From assembly GCF_907164905.1 (NCBI RefSeq), contig NZ_CAJRAF010000004.1, positions 1 through 64,000 on the forward strand: a DNA stretch of 64,000 nucleotides, given 5' to 3'. The translations under genes were made by a program, and so were the position numbers. The DNA comes from Dyadobacter sp. CECT 9275. GTDB lineage: Bacteria > Bacteroidota > Bacteroidia > Cytophagales > Spirosomataceae. This document shows positions 26,023-37,074 of the stretch, piece after piece. Below the pieces are notes generated by a model. The model was given only the letters and a program-made list of their open reading frames with translations, was not told the DNA's origin and did not search any database. The number at the start of each line of letters is the position of its first letter. The first letter of the stretch is position 1.

Positions 26023-27504
26023 ATGAGTAAAGAAACAACAAATAAACAGGAAATGCCCGAACAACTATCGGACATATTATTGGTGCTGGATAAAGAAAAA
26101 ATGAAAATCCAAGCCGTAAAGAGTATGGACGAAAACGGGAAAATGGAAACCGTTGAACCAACGAAAAAGAACCAAAACCAATTTATGCGTGTGGACAAAA
26201 GTGGTGATTTCTTCTCCAATTTCTTCTCCAATTTTTTTAGCCAACTGAAGAACCCAACCAATTTGTCATTTTTTAAAGTATCGGCTGATGAAGCTTTAAA
26301 TAAAGCACAGGAAATGCAAAAGCAGGTAGATAACCCAACACCCGAAGGTGAAAAAGTGATGAAAGAGCACGAAGTGAAAACCGAAAATCAACTAGATAAA
26401 AAACAAGTAAATCAAAATAATATGGAAACAGCACAAACAACGCCGGAAACAAGCGAATACCGCTACAAGCCGGAACAGATTGATTGGGACACAATGAACA
26501 ATCTCGGATTAAGTAAAGAATACCTTGAAAAAAGAAACCTTCTTGAACCTTTATTGAAAGGCTACAAAACCAATGAGCTTATACCTGTGAGCGTTAATTT
26601 TGGCACAGCCATTCTCCGCACAGATGTACGCTTGTCTTTACAGGTAACCGAAGACGGAAGAGTAGTTCCTGCATTGAACGGCATTCGTAAAGAACCGAAC
26701 CTCAACTTTGAGTTTTTCGGATACAAGTTTACGAATGAGGACAAGAAAAACCTACTCGAAACAGGTAATATGGGTCGTGTGGTTGATTTAAAAAATTCCA
26801 AAACAGGCGAACTGATGCCCTCTATTATCAGTGTGGACAGGCTTACCAATGAGCTGGTTGCATTACGAACGGATTTCATAAAAGTCCCCGATGAAATTAA
26901 AGGCGTGAAATTGGACGATACCCAAAAGCAAACTTTAATAGAGGGTAAACCGCTAAAGTTAGAAGGCATGATTTCTACGAAAGGAACTGAGTTTTCGGCA
27001 ACAGTACAGTTCAATGCGGACAAGCGTTATGTTGAGTTTCTTTTTGATAGAAGTAATTCTAATAAGCAAACGCAAAGCAACGGACAGAACAATCAACAAA
27101 GCAATCAGCAAAGCAATCAGCAAAATCAACCACAGGAAGCTCCAAAAACATTCCGTGGTAAAGAACTGACCGATGAGCAAAATAAGGATTTCAAAAACGG
27201 TCAAACCATTTACATTGACGGCTTGACAGATAAAAAAGGACAACCTTATCAAGGCTATATCACTTTCAATAAAGAAAATGGGAAAACCAATTTTGAATTT
27301 CCCAATCAATACAAGGAAAGGATAAAACCTACTGAAGCCCATAAAACACAAACTGCCGTCAATTCAGAAGGCAAAACCAATGAGGCAACCAAAAACATCA
27401 AAGAGCCATTAAAATCAGGACAAAAAAATCCTGATAGCAAACAGCAACAGGAAGAACAGGAAAAACCCGAAGCACCTGCAAAGTCCAAACGCAGAAAAAT
27501 GTAA
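26023..27504 (+). CDS. DUF4099/DUF3945 ICE protein
   Basis: A 493-residue protein. Residues about 8-85 form an N-terminal module (SDILLVLDKEKMKIQAV to FFSQLKNPTNLSFF) that recurs in the next gene. A DUF4099-like segment follows (IDWDTMNNLGLSKEYLEKRN, about 150-230), then DUF3945 repeats (LRLSLQ... and KFTNEDKKNLLETGNMGRVV; a later repeat at FRGKELTDEQNKDFKNGQTI). Low-complexity Gln/Asn linkers occur near 345-375 and a Lys/Glu-rich tail ends it. These proteins sit beside topB in nearly all Bacteroidota ICEs; the function is unknown but linked to conjugative DNA processing. Confidence 0.85.
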   Translation: MSKETTNKQEMPEQLSDILLVLDKEKMKIQAVKSMDENGKMETVEPTKKNQNQFMRVDKSGDFFSNFFSNFFSQLKNPTNLSFFKVSADEALNKAQEMQKQVDNPTPEGEKVMKEHEVKTENQLDKKQVNQNNMETAQTTPETSEYRYKPEQIDWDTMNNLGLSKEYLEKRNLLEPLLKGYKTNELIPVSVNFGTAILRTDVRLSLQVTEDGRVVPALNGIRKEPNLNFEFFGYKFTNEDKKNLLETGNMGRVVDLKNSKTGELMPSIISVDRLTNELVALRTDFIKVPDEIKGVKLDDTQKQTLIEGKPLKLEGMISTKGTEFSATVQFNADKRYVEFLFDRSNSNKQTQSNGQNNQQSNQQSNQQNQPQEAPKTFRGKELTDEQNKDFKNGQTIYIDGLTDKKGQPYQGYITFNKENGKTNFEFPNQYKERIKPTEAHKTQTAVNSEGKTNEATKNIKEPLKSGQKNPDSKQQQEEQEKPEAPAKSKRRKM

Positions 27505-27564
27505 CAAGAAAAAAATCGTGCGAAAAGCCAAGTACTATAAGGATTAAACAAAAAAATATTTGTT

Positions 27565-28029
27565 ATGAATAAACAATCAATTAGCGAACAATATTCGCAG
27601 GAAAAAAGGACTGATATCCTCTTGATAATGAATAAAGGGGACAATAAGATCTATGGTATGAAGGGCGTTGGGAAATATGATGAATTTGAAACAGCAGAAG
27701 TAAACCTGAAAAATCAAGAACAATTTAAGCTGTTCGATAAAAATGGTAGTTTCCTTATGGAATTTCTGATCGAATTCTTTTCGTCGATGCAAAATCCAAT
27801 CCAATTCAGATTTTTTATTGTGCCACAATCCCAAGCAGTGGAGTTGTCGGATAAAATTCAGTCAGGTGTCAATAATTCATCTAAAGAAGACAAATCATTG
27901 GTACAGAAATATGAATTGCAAATCGATCACTTATCAGGACGATTGAAAGCAGGAAACGAAAATTTCGACATTCAAAGGAAACCGGAACAGCTAAAGACAC
28001 CTGCTAAGTCCAAAGGCGTAAAAAGATAA
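27565..28029 (+). CDS. short paralogue of the DUF3945-protein N-terminus
   Basis: A 154-residue protein aligned with the first 90 residues of the preceding gene: RTDILLIMNKGDNKIYGMKG against SDILLVLDKEKMKIQAVKSM, and EFFSSMQNPIQFRFF against NFFSQLKNPTNLSFF. It lacks the DUF4099 and DUF3945 repeats but keeps the basic tail (LKTPAKSKGVKR), as in its neighbour (APAKSKRRKM). It is therefore a partial tandem duplication retained as a separate gene. 6 bp before topB, probably co-translated. Role unknown. Confidence 0.8.
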   Translation: MNKQSISEQYSQEKRTDILLIMNKGDNKIYGMKGVGKYDEFETAEVNLKNQEQFKLFDKNGSFLMEFLIEFFSSMQNPIQFRFFIVPQSQAVELSDKIQSGVNNSSKEDKSLVQKYELQIDHLSGRLKAGNENFDIQRKPEQLKTPAKSKGVKR

Positions 28030-28035
28030 TCAAGT

Positions 28036-30120
28036 ATGAAAACAATCATTGCAGAAAAACCAAGCGTAGCAAGGGAAATAGCCGGCTTGTTAGGCGCATC
28101 CGAGAAAAAGGACGGCTACCTAACAGGTAACGGCTATTTTGTTACGTGGGCATTTGGACATTTAGTAGGATTGGGAATGCCCGAAGATTACGGAATATCA
28201 GGTTTTCAGAAAGCCTCACTTCCGATACTCCCCAATCCATTCTTACTAACCGTTCGTAAAGTTAAAAAAGACAAAGACTATACCGCTGATACAAGAGCAT
28301 TAAAACAACTGAAAGTTATCGAACAACTTTTTAATAAAAGCGATAGCATTATCGTAGCAACCGATGCAGGTCGTGAGGGCGAACTCATCTTTCGGTACAT
28401 TTATGAATACCTGAAATGTAACAAGCCCTTTGAACGGCTTTGGATAAGCTCTCTTACCGAAAAAGCCATTAAACAGGGTTTTGATACTCTTAAAGATGGA
28501 AAAGAATTTGACGGATTGTATCAGTCGGCACAAGGCAGAAGCCGTGCCGATTGGCTTGTGGGTATCAATGCTTCACAGGCATTGAGTATTATCGCAGGCA
28601 ATGGTATCTATTCGCTCGGAAGAGTGCAAACGCCTACATTGGCTTTGATATGCAAACGCTATTTGGAAAATAAAAATTTCTCGGTACAGCAATATTGGCA
28701 GATACAGTTATCGCATAACAAAGAGTTGATAGATTTTAAAAGCATTTCCAAAACCAAATGGGAAGACCAAAAACTTGCCGATGATGCGCTGAAAGCCATT
28801 CAGCGAAGTGGAACAGCAACAATTACATCGTTAGAAACCAAAAGCGTTACGGAACAACCGCCTTTATTGTTCGACCTTACTGGCTTGCAAAAAGAAGCCA
28901 ACAAAAAACTGAACCTTTCTGCTGAAGAAACGCTGAACATTGCCCAAAGTTTGTACGAAAAAAAGTTTATCACTTACCCACGTACCGGAAGCAAATATAT
29001 TCCCGAAGATGTATGGACTGAAATTCCCAACCTAGTGAGGGCTTTGCAGGACAAAGAAACCTACAAGCAAGCCGTATCAAAAATGAAATGGGGACGTTTC
29101 AATAAACGCATCGTGAACGACTTGCGTGTTACCGACCATCACGGATTATTGATTACAGATAAAATCCCGTCAGCACTGAACGCAAAGGAAAATGCCGTTT
29201 ACGATATGATTGCCTTTCAGTTGCTCGAAGCTCTTTCACAAGCCTGTATCAAGGAGATAACCGATGTCAGTTTACAGGTATTGCATTACGATTTTACAGC
29301 AAAAGGCTGTAAGATTACAGAAGCGGGCTGGCGTTCCATTAAAGGTAGTTTTTCTGATGATGACACCGAATATGTACAGGATTTGCCCGAACTGAAAAAA
29401 GGCGACGAACTCAAAATCAAGGAAGTCACCGTTTTGGAAAAGAAAACCAAACCACCTGTTCTTTATACCGAAGCAGGGCTATTGTCAGCTATGGAAAGTG
29501 CTGGAAAGAAAATCGAAAATGAAGAGGAACGGAAAGCCCTGCAAAATATAGGCATTGGTACTCCAGCTACAAGGGCATCAATTATCGAAACATTGTTTAC
29601 ACGCAATTATATCCAAAGGGAAAAGAAGTCTTTAATCCCAACCGAAAAAGGATTGCAGGTATATGAATTGGTCAAAGATAGAAAAATCGCAGACGTGGTA
29701 ATGACTGCCGAATGGGAATTGGCATTCCATAAAATCGAAAACAACGAAGCAGATGCAGGGGTATTTCTAAAGGAAATGGAAACTTACGCTTCATCTATTA
29801 CCAATGAATTGTTGCAAACTTCCATTGCCCAAAATAACCTACCTAAATTGGTTTGTCCGAAATGCAAAAGCCAACAACTTATTATCCGTGATAAAATTGT
29901 CAAATGTCCCGATGAGACTTGTAATTGGGTGCAGTTCCGTAATGTATGTGGCGTACAAATCGGTATAGCCGATATTGAAAGTCTTGTCAATAAAAGGAAA
30001 ACTTCACTCATCAAAGGGATGAAAAGCAAGGCAGGAAAGAAGTTCGACGCCTACATCGTCTTAAATGACAAAGCAGAAAGTTCCTTTGAGTTTGCCAAAA
30101 ATAAAAGCTACAAAAAGTAA
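28036..30120 (+). CDS. topB: type IA DNA topoisomerase III (TopB)
   Basis: A 694-residue type IA topoisomerase that relaxes and decatenates DNA by single-strand passage. An N-terminal TOPRIM has IIAEKPSVAREIAGLLG with catalytic Glu and VIATDAGREGELIFRYI with DxD-type acids. The gate contains the active-site tyrosine in FITYPRTGSKYI and conserved SLGRVQTPTL. A C-terminal zinc ribbon (CPKCKSQQLI, then CPDETCNW) completes it. Length is normal. Standard ICE-borne TopB, thought to help processing of the transferred strand. The stop TAA overlaps the ATG of the ORF6N gene (TAATG), indicating coupled translation. Confidence 0.96.
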   Translation: MKTIIAEKPSVAREIAGLLGASEKKDGYLTGNGYFVTWAFGHLVGLGMPEDYGISGFQKASLPILPNPFLLTVRKVKKDKDYTADTRALKQLKVIEQLFNKSDSIIVATDAGREGELIFRYIYEYLKCNKPFERLWISSLTEKAIKQGFDTLKDGKEFDGLYQSAQGRSRADWLVGINASQALSIIAGNGIYSLGRVQTPTLALICKRYLENKNFSVQQYWQIQLSHNKELIDFKSISKTKWEDQKLADDALKAIQRSGTATITSLETKSVTEQPPLLFDLTGLQKEANKKLNLSAEETLNIAQSLYEKKFITYPRTGSKYIPEDVWTEIPNLVRALQDKETYKQAVSKMKWGRFNKRIVNDLRVTDHHGLLITDKIPSALNAKENAVYDMIAFQLLEALSQACIKEITDVSLQVLHYDFTAKGCKITEAGWRSIKGSFSDDDTEYVQDLPELKKGDELKIKEVTVLEKKTKPPVLYTEAGLLSAMESAGKKIENEEERKALQNIGIGTPATRASIIETLFTRNYIQREKKSLIPTEKGLQVYELVKDRKIADVVMTAEWELAFHKIENNEADAGVFLKEMETYASSITNELLQTSIAQNNLPKLVCPKCKSQQLIIRDKIVKCPDETCNWVQFRNVCGVQIGIADIESLVNKRKTSLIKGMKSKAGKKFDAYIVLNDKAESSFEFAKNKSYKK

Positions 30121-31001
30121 TGGAAAATAAGCCTACCATTAGCACAATGGAAATCAGAAATCTGATTTACTCCATACGTGGAAAGCAAGTGATGCTGGAT
30201 AGCGACCTCGCTTCCTTATACGAGGTGGAAACAAAGAACCTCAACAAAGCCGTAAAAAGAAATATTGAAAGGTTTCCTGCTTCTTTTTGTTTTCAACTGA
30301 CCGAAGAGGAAGTTGAAAACTTGAGGTTCCAAATTGGAACCTCAAGTTTGAGCTACGGAGGAAGACGTTATTTGCCTTATGTTTTTACAGAACAAGGGGT
30401 TGCAATGGCTTCTGCCATATTGCGTTCAGATATTGCCGTTAAAGTCAGTGTTGAAATTATGGAAGCATTTGTAGAAATGCGTAGAACGATTATCAGCAAC
30501 GCTTCTTTGTTTCATCGTTTGGACAAAATTGAGCTAAAGCAATTAGACACTGACCAAAAATTTGAAGCCATTTTTAAGGCGATGGGAAGCGACAAGCTCC
30601 ACAGCGAAAAAGGTATTTTCTACAACGGGCAAATTTTTGATGCCTATACCTTTGTATCGGATATTATCCGGAGTGCTAAAAGCTCCATTATCCTGTTGGA
30701 TAATTATGTCGATGACACGGTACTGACCTTATTGGGCAAACGGAATAATAATGTAACTGCAACTATCTATACCAAAAACATCAGCAATCAGTTACGGCTG
30801 GATGTGCAACGGTACAACAGCCAATATCCCCCGATTGAAATTGAGTTTTTTTCCGATGCTCACGACCGCTTTTTAATTATTGACGATACAGATCTTTACC
30901 ATATCGGAGCATCACTGAAAGATCTGGGCAAAAAATGGTTTGCCTTTTCAAGAATGGATATTGAGGTTGGCAGGATGCTACAAATATTAAATAACCAATA
31001 A
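30120..31001 (+). CDS. ORF6N domain protein with HKD-like C-terminal domain
   Basis: A 293-residue protein. The N-terminal ORF6N DNA-binding domain (residues 5-115: IYSIRGKQVMLDSDLASLYE, RNIERFPASFCFQLTEEE, YVFTEQGVAMASAIL) is phage-derived and related to KilA-N. The C-terminal part (about 175-290) has the block HDRFLIIDDTDLYHIGASLK, which resembles one half of a phospholipase-D HKD fold. Translation is coupled to topB by TAATG. Possibly a regulator or a DNA-acting accessory; function is unproven. A perfect 33-bp palindrome lies inside the coding sequence. A terminator follows. Confidence 0.85.
   Translation: MENKPTISTMEIRNLIYSIRGKQVMLDSDLASLYEVETKNLNKAVKRNIERFPASFCFQLTEEEVENLRFQIGTSSLSYGGRRYLPYVFTEQGVAMASAILRSDIAVKVSVEIMEAFVEMRRTIISNASLFHRLDKIELKQLDTDQKFEAIFKAMGSDKLHSEKGIFYNGQIFDAYTFVSDIIRSAKSSIILLDNYVDDTVLTLLGKRNNNVTATIYTKNISNQLRLDVQRYNSQYPPIEIEFFSDAHDRFLIIDDTDLYHIGASLKDLGKKWFAFSRMDIEVGRMLQILNNQ
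30317..30349. repeat. 33-bp palindrome inside ORF6N gene
   Basis: Arms of 15 bp (AAACTTGAGGTTCCA and its exact reverse complement) flank a 3-base loop AAT. It stays in frame, encoding the segment NLRFQIGTSSLS between the DNA-binding halves. In RNA it would form a very stable hairpin within the message; in DNA it may be an operator for the protein itself. Confidence 0.9.
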
Positions 31002-31003
31002 AT

Positions 31004-31031
31004 AAACCCTCTGATAATTTGGAGGGTTTTT
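31004..31031 (+). terminator. intrinsic terminator after ORF6N gene
   Basis: Stem AAACCCTC with GAGGGTTT, followed by T-rich tail; closes the topB-ORF6N transcript. Confidence 0.88.
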
Positions 31032-31167
31032 GCTTTTCATTTCTTATCGTAAACAGCATTTATACGCCAAAGCCCGCCTCTCAAAGCCAAACCCTGCCAC
31101 ATTTTAAAGGCTCTTATCTACTGCTTTAATTTTAGGCTTCAAGAAAAATTCTAAACAAAATTATAGT

Positions 31168-31605
31168 ATGGATACACAGCAAAAAGACCTATCGTATTTC
31201 AGGTTACGACTGCAAGAATTATTAAACACCAGCTTTCCCGAAATAGCAAACGACCAGAAATTTATTGAGGAACGTTCCTTGTGGACTGCCAATGCCTATG
31301 AGGGTGCTTTCCGTTCAGGAAATACTATTGAGCAATGCAACGAAATAGCCAATTACATACTTTTTGAGGGCTTATATTTCTCTAAATTCGATACCGTTTT
31401 TCAGGTGGTCTGTAATGAGTTTGATACCATAATGGCAGATGAGGAATTACGCCCATTTGCCCTGAAAATGTCCCCTGTATGTGAGGTCGTTTTTTCCAAC
31501 TATGAACTAACCGATGATTTCGCATACGGTTATGAGTTTGACCTACTCTATACCGAAATAACCGGAACCATCGCAATATGGATAACGGAAAATGGGCTTC
31601 AGTAA
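31168..31605 (+). CDS. DUF1896 ICE protein
   Basis: A 145-residue DUF1896 protein ([53 protein letters not shown]). The family is confined largely to Bacteroidota conjugative elements and is always next to the giant methylase-helicase gene, whose start it overlaps by 14 bp. Function unknown; tight coupling suggests the two proteins act together on element DNA. Length typical. Confidence 0.85.
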   Translation: MDTQQKDLSYFRLRLQELLNTSFPEIANDQKFIEERSLWTANAYEGAFRSGNTIEQCNEIANYILFEGLYFSKFDTVFQVVCNEFDTIMADEELRPFALKMSPVCEVVFSNYELTDDFAYGYEFDLLYTEITGTIAIWITENGLQ

Positions 31606-34600
31606 AAAGCAACATCTCCAACAGAACATTGATGCCCTGCGAATTGCTTTTAAACTGGAAAAGGAGAAACGCCAAGCCACCGTAGGCGAAAGACTGCTAA
31701 TGATGCAATACAGCGGATTTGGCGGTCTTAAATTCGTGCTGAACCCCATAGCGAACGAAATAGACATCAATAATTGGAGAAAAACAGAACACGATCTTTT
31801 TCCACTAACGCAGGAACTCCACCAGCTACTCAACGAAAATTCCGAAGACGAAAAGCAATACCGCAGGTATGTGGATAGTATGAAAAGCTCTGTACTGACG
31901 GCTTTTTATACACCGCCCCAGATTATAGATTCGATTTCCGAAACATTGCGTGAAAGCGGTCTGAATATTCAAAAATTCCTCGAACCCTCCGCAGGTATCG
32001 GCTCATTCATACAATCCTTTTCAGAAAATCAAAAAGCCAGTGTTACAGCCTATGAAAAGGATTTGCTCACAGGCAAGATTTTAAAACAGCTTTATCCCGA
32101 AAGCAATATCCGTGTAAGTGGTTTTGAGGAAATACCCGAAAAGGAACAAAACAGCTATGATGTAATTGCCAGCAATATTCCTTTTGGCGACACTTCGATA
32201 TTTGACCTTTCCTATTCCCGAAGTAAAGACACGGCAAAAGTACAGGCATCCCGAAGCATACATAATTACTTCTTTCTGAAAGGTGCTGATATGCTCCGTG
32301 AGGGAGGTTTACTGACTTACATTACTTCACAGGGTATTCTCAATAGCCCAAAGAATGAACCGATACGCAGGGCTTTGATGCAGGATAACAATTTGGTTTC
32401 GGTTATCCGATTGCCCAACAACCTGTTTACAGAATATGCAGGTACGGAGGTTGGCAGTGATTTGATTATACTGCAAAAGAACACAGCAAAACAAAGTCTG
32501 ACCGAAAGGGAAGATCTGTTTTGCCAAAGCAACCGAACGGAATACGATACTCCAAGCAATGCACTCTTTCAGGACAGCACAAGGATTGTGCATACCAACC
32601 GTAAATTAGATACAGACCCTTATGGACAACCTGCACTAATTTATACACACAAAGACGGCGTTGCTGGAATTGCTAAAGACCTCAAACAAATGCTTTCCGA
32701 AGATTTTGGCATGCATCTGAATTTGAAGCTATACAAAGGCGAACGGAACGATGAGCCTATAATACAAATTACCGCTACTCCAAAAGTAACACCTCCAATT
32801 GTCGAGCCTGTAACCATTCAGCCGGAAATACAACCTTTATCAATCAATCGGGAAAGCCCGCAGGAATTAAAACAATTAAGCATTTTTGACCTGTTTGAAA
32901 ATGCGGGCGAACCTTTAATGGTTCTTGCTCCACCCAAAACAACGACACAATCCAAAAGACAAAGTACTAAAAAAAGTAGCCGTGCAATAGGTCGCCAAAT
33001 CGACCTGTTCAATGTGATGCAACAAACTTATACATCTCCAGTTACAAATAGAATTACTAACGAAAGCACATTAAACAATGAAAAAAAACAGGAAGCTATC
33101 GGCGACCTGTTTTCAGGTATCAACGGGATCGGCCAAGCTGTTAAGCCAGTCATTCCCGACACCATTCCCGAACCTGCTCCTTATAGTGGCGAACTGCAAC
33201 CGTTCTACCGTAACGATTGTCTTGTGGTGGATAATGGTTGGGTAGGTCATCTGCAAGATGTAGATACTTCAGACGGTACGGCTGTTTTCAACCCTTTGCA
33301 ATTACCACTTCTGCAAAAAGCAAGAGCAGAAGCGTATATCGGAGTGCGTGATGTTTACCAAGAGCTTTATAATAAAGAGGCGAAGTTTAAGACCGAATAC
33401 AAGGAAGAAAGAGAAAACTTTAACCGTTTATACGATGTTTTTGTCAAAAGATACGGTAATCTCAATAGTGCCGATAATGCCAAATTGATTAAAACAGACA
33501 GTTCCGGCAAGGAAATCCCTTATTTGGAGCGTGTTGTTGGTGGCGTAGTACACAAAGCGGATATATTCAGCCGTCCTGTAAGTTTTTCTACGGTAACAAT
33601 AGCAACAGACAATCCCGAAGAAGCATTAGTAGCTTCACTGAACAAATACGGAAGCGTGGATTTGGACTATATGTCCGAAATCAGCGGTATGACAGATGAT
33701 ACTTTGAAAGAAGCCTTACACGGTCGTATTTTCTACAATCCTTTACAAAAGGAATATGAAATATCCGAACGCTGGATTGCAGGTAACGTAGTGGAAAAAG
33801 CCCAGGAGGTCAAAGCCTACCTCCAAAATAATCCCGAAGATAGCGAAGCCAAAGCAAGCCTTACGGTTTTAGAAGAAGCCAGACCAAGACGTATCGAATT
33901 TGAGGAACTGGATTTTAATTTGGGCGAACGCTGGATACCCACAGGCATTTATGCCCGTTTTGCTTCACATCTTTTTGATGCAGAAGTAGCTATTCATTAT
34001 TCAGAAAGCTCCGATGACTTTTCCGTAAAGTGTCATCAGGGGAATTTACATATATGGGAAAAATACGCTGTCAAAGCAGAGAGCAGAACGTTTGACGGAA
34101 TTGCCCTGATCAAACACGCTCTTGTCAATACCACACCAGACATTACCAAAAAAATTAGGATTGGCGACCAAGAGGTCAAGGTGCGGGATATGGAAGCTAT
34201 ACAAATGGCGAACACAAAGATTGATGAAATCCGTACCGCTTTTACCGATTGGCTTCACGCCCAAAGCGATGAGTTTAAAAACAGGCTGACCGACCAATAC
34301 AACGATACGTTTAACTGTTTTGTTCGACCGAACTATGACGGAACACATCAGGATTTTCCGGGATTAGACCGTAAGGCATTGGGTATTGAAGACCTGTATT
34401 CAAGCCAAAAGGATACCGTTTGGATGATAAAGCTGAATAACGGTGCTATCTGCGACCACGAAGTAGGTGCAGGAAAGACGTTGGTAATGTGTACCGCAGC
34501 ACAGGAAATGAAACGTTTGGGATTAGCCCACAAGCCAATGGTTATAGGACTGAAAAGCAATGTTCACGAAATTGCCGAAGCCTACCGTACTGCCTATCCA

Positions 34601-37006
34601 CACGCTAAAATTCTGTTTCCAGGCAAAGAAGATTTTACACCACAAAAACGGTTGCGGATTTTTGGGGATATTAAAAACAACGATTGGGATTGTGTTGTTC
34701 TGACACACGACCAATTCGGTATGATACCGCAGTCGCCCGAAATACAAAAAGAAATTCTCGAAATTGAATTGGATAGCGTTGGGCGAAACCTTGATGCGCT
34801 GCAATCGCAAGGCAAGGAAGTTACCAGAGGTATGCTTGCCGGAGTAATCAAGCGGAAAGAAAACCTCGAAGTCAAACTCAAAACCCTGCAACACGATATT
34901 GAAAACCGCAAAGATGATGTGGTGGATTTTAAGATGATGGGCATTGACCATTTGTTTGTGGACGAAAGCCACCAATTCAAAAACCTAATGTTCAACACAA
35001 GGCATACAAGGGTTGCCGGATTGGGCAATGTGGATGGAAGCCAAAAGGCAATGAACCTGCTTTTTGCCATCCGTACCATTCAGGAACGTACAAATGCGGA
35101 TATGGGAGCAACCTTTCTATCGGGAACTACTATTAGCAACTCATTAACGGAACTGTACTTGCTGTTCAAATACCTGCGACCAAGAGCAATGGAAAAACAG
35201 GGCATTCATTCTTTTGATGCGTGGGCAGCAATCTATTCAAGGAAAACGACCGATTATGAGTTTTCAGTTGCTAACAATATCGTAGCCAAAGAGCGTTTTC
35301 GATACTTCATCAAAATGCCGGAACTTGCACAGTTTTACTCGGAAATCACGGATTACCGAACGGCAAAGGATATAGGCATTGACCGCCCGAATAAGAACGA
35401 GGTACTTTATAACATACCGCCTACGCCTGACCAGTCAGCATTTATCCAAAATCTAATGCTGTTTGCCAAAACGGGTGATGCTACCTTATTAGGAAGAGAA
35501 CCTTTATCACAAAATGAAGAAAAAGCAAAGATGCTCATCGCTACGGACTATGCCCGTAAGATGTCGCTTGATATGCGTATGGTAAGCGGTATATACGAAG
35601 ACCACCCCGATAATAAGGCTTCGCATTGTGCGGCAAACATCGCCAAGTATTTCAACCAATACAATGCACAAAAAGGAACGCAGTTCGTTTTCTCTGATTT
35701 GGGAACATACAAGCCGAACCAATGGAATGTGTACTCCGAAATCAAACGCAAGCTCGTGGAAGACCACGGCATACCCGCAAACGAGGTCCGGTTTATACAG
35801 GAAGCCAAAAGTGACAAACAACGCAAGGAACTTATAAAGGGGATGAACGAGGGTAAAATTCGTGTGCTGTTTGGTTCAACGAGTATGCTAGGCACAGGTG
35901 TGAACGCTCAGAAAAGAGCCGTTGCCATTCATCATCTTGATACGCCGTGGCGACCAAGCGACCTTGCTCAAAGGGACGGCAGGGCTGTCCGAAAAGGCAA
36001 TGAAATTGCGAAACATTTTGCAGACAACAAAGTAGATGTAATTATCTATGCCGTAGAAAAATCATTAGATAGCTACAAGTTTAACCTGCTATACAATAAG
36101 CAACTTTTTATAGACCAGTTAAAAAACAACAATCTCGGCAAACGAACGATTGATGAAGGCAGTATGGATGAAAAATCAGGAATGAATTTTTCGGAATATG
36201 TGGCTATCCTGTCGGGAAATACCGATTTGTTGGATAAAGCCAAGTTAGAAAAACAGATTGGAGGACTGGAAAGCGAGAAACAGGCGTTCAACCGTTCTAA
36301 GTTCAGTGCCAAATACAAGTTGCAAGATTTTACGGGATTACTGGAAAGTTCGCAATCTCGTTTTAACCGAATGAGTCTTGATTGGGAAAATTTACAAGGG
36401 CGCATACAAAAGCGTTCGGACGGTACTATTACAAACCCTGTTTTACTGGACGGCTTATCGCCCAATGCGGATATAAAACAAATCGGTGCAAAGCTCAGCC
36501 AGCTTGTGGACAAAGCCCGCACTGGAGGTCAGTATGAAGAAATTGGCACGTTGTACGGATTTACGCTGTTGGTCAAAACCGAAATATCCGAAAAAGAGGG
36601 TGTGGATATAAGGGCAAACCGATTTTTGGTACAGGGCGAGGGCAATATCAAATACACGTTCAATAACGGTTTAATGGCAAAAGACCCCGAAACCGCTTCA
36701 ATGAATTTTTTAAGGGCATTGGAAAAATTGCCCAGCTATATAGACCAAGAAGAAAAAAAGATTGCCGAAATTCAAAAAGACTTGCCTGTACTTCAGGAAT
36801 TGGTGGGTTGTACGTGGTCTAAAGAAAGTAGATTGAGCGAACTTAAAACAGAATTGGCTGCAGTTGAACGGAAGATACAGTTGTCTATCACGCCGGAGCC
36901 TAAAGAAGAAGCTGTGGAGCAGACTGAAAAACAGAAAGAAACTCCAAACAATTCGGAGAATTATGTACGGACAAAAGGTATTCATTTACCCAGAGGAGTA
37001 TTGTGA
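31592..37006 (+). CDS. giant N6-adenine methylase / SNF2-type helicase fusion
   Basis: An 1804-residue ICE protein. The N-terminal methyltransferase (about 85-310) has [15 protein letters not shown] for SAM binding and the catalytic motif as SNIPFGD (variant of NPPY). The middle has DUF-type spacer repeats. The C-terminal half is an SF2 helicase: Walker A variant [13 protein letters not shown] (about 955), Walker B DESHQFKN (about 1128), and the motif VI block near [11 protein letters not shown] (about 1465). It belongs to the large DNA methylase/helicase proteins conserved in CTnDOT-like elements, thought to protect or remodel element DNA on entry. A Glu/Lys-rich coiled coil closes it. It overlaps the DUF1896 gene. 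No frameshift or missing motif was seen. Confidence 0.88.
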   Translation: MGFSKKQHLQQNIDALRIAFKLEKEKRQATVGERLLMMQYSGFGGLKFVLNPIANEIDINNWRKTEHDLFPLTQELHQLLNENSEDEKQYRRYVDSMKSSVLTAFYTPPQIIDSISETLRESGLNIQKFLEPSAGIGSFIQSFSENQKASVTAYEKDLLTGKILKQLYPESNIRVSGFEEIPEKEQNSYDVIASNIPFGDTSIFDLSYSRSKDTAKVQASRSIHNYFFLKGADMLREGGLLTYITSQGILNSPKNEPIRRALMQDNNLVSVIRLPNNLFTEYAGTEVGSDLIILQKNTAKQSLTEREDLFCQSNRTEYDTPSNALFQDSTRIVHTNRKLDTDPYGQPALIYTHKDGVAGIAKDLKQMLSEDFGMHLNLKLYKGERNDEPIIQITATPKVTPPIVEPVTIQPEIQPLSINRESPQELKQLSIFDLFENAGEPLMVLAPPKTTTQSKRQSTKKSSRAIGRQIDLFNVMQQTYTSPVTNRITNESTLNNEKKQEAIGDLFSGINGIGQAVKPVIPDTIPEPAPYSGELQPFYRNDCLVVDNGWVGHLQDVDTSDGTAVFNPLQLPLLQKARAEAYIGVRDVYQELYNKEAKFKTEYKEERENFNRLYDVFVKRYGNLNSADNAKLIKTDSSGKEIPYLERVVGGVVHKADIFSRPVSFSTVTIATDNPEEALVASLNKYGSVDLDYMSEISGMTDDTLKEALHGRIFYNPLQKEYEISERWIAGNVVEKAQEVKAYLQNNPEDSEAKASLTVLEEARPRRIEFEELDFNLGERWIPTGIYARFASHLFDAEVAIHYSESSDDFSVKCHQGNLHIWEKYAVKAESRTFDGIALIKHALVNTTPDITKKIRIGDQEVKVRDMEAIQMANTKIDEIRTAFTDWLHAQSDEFKNRLTDQYNDTFNCFVRPNYDGTHQDFPGLDRKALGIEDLYSSQKDTVWMIKLNNGAICDHEVGAGKTLVMCTAAQEMKRLGLAHKPMVIGLKSNVHEIAEAYRTAYPHAKILFPGKEDFTPQKRLRIFGDIKNNDWDCVVLTHDQFGMIPQSPEIQKEILEIELDSVGRNLDALQSQGKEVTRGMLAGVIKRKENLEVKLKTLQHDIENRKDDVVDFKMMGIDHLFVDESHQFKNLMFNTRHTRVAGLGNVDGSQKAMNLLFAIRTIQERTNADMGATFLSGTTISNSLTELYLLFKYLRPRAMEKQGIHSFDAWAAIYSRKTTDYEFSVANNIVAKERFRYFIKMPELAQFYSEITDYRTAKDIGIDRPNKNEVLYNIPPTPDQSAFIQNLMLFAKTGDATLLGREPLSQNEEKAKMLIATDYARKMSLDMRMVSGIYEDHPDNKASHCAANIAKYFNQYNAQKGTQFVFSDLGTYKPNQWNVYSEIKRKLVEDHGIPANEVRFIQEAKSDKQRKELIKGMNEGKIRVLFGSTSMLGTGVNAQKRAVAIHHLDTPWRPSDLAQRDGRAVRKGNEIAKHFADNKVDVIIYAVEKSLDSYKFNLLYNKQLFIDQLKNNNLGKRTIDEGSMDEKSGMNFSEYVAILSGNTDLLDKAKLEKQIGGLESEKQAFNRSKFSAKYKLQDFTGLLESSQSRFNRMSLDWENLQGRIQKRSDGTITNPVLLDGLSPNADIKQIGAKLSQLVDKARTGGQYEEIGTLYGFTLLVKTEISEKEGVDIRANRFLVQGEGNIKYTFNNGLMAKDPETASMNFLRALEKLPSYIDQEEKKIAEIQKDLPVLQELVGCTWSKESRLSELKTELAAVERKIQLSITPEPKEEAVEQTEKQKETPNNSENYVRTKGIHLPRGVL

Positions 37007-37074
37007 CTTATACTGTAATTATTTTAAAATAAAGAGCTTGCAGATGATGCCAAGCTTACTTATATACCTTTTGG

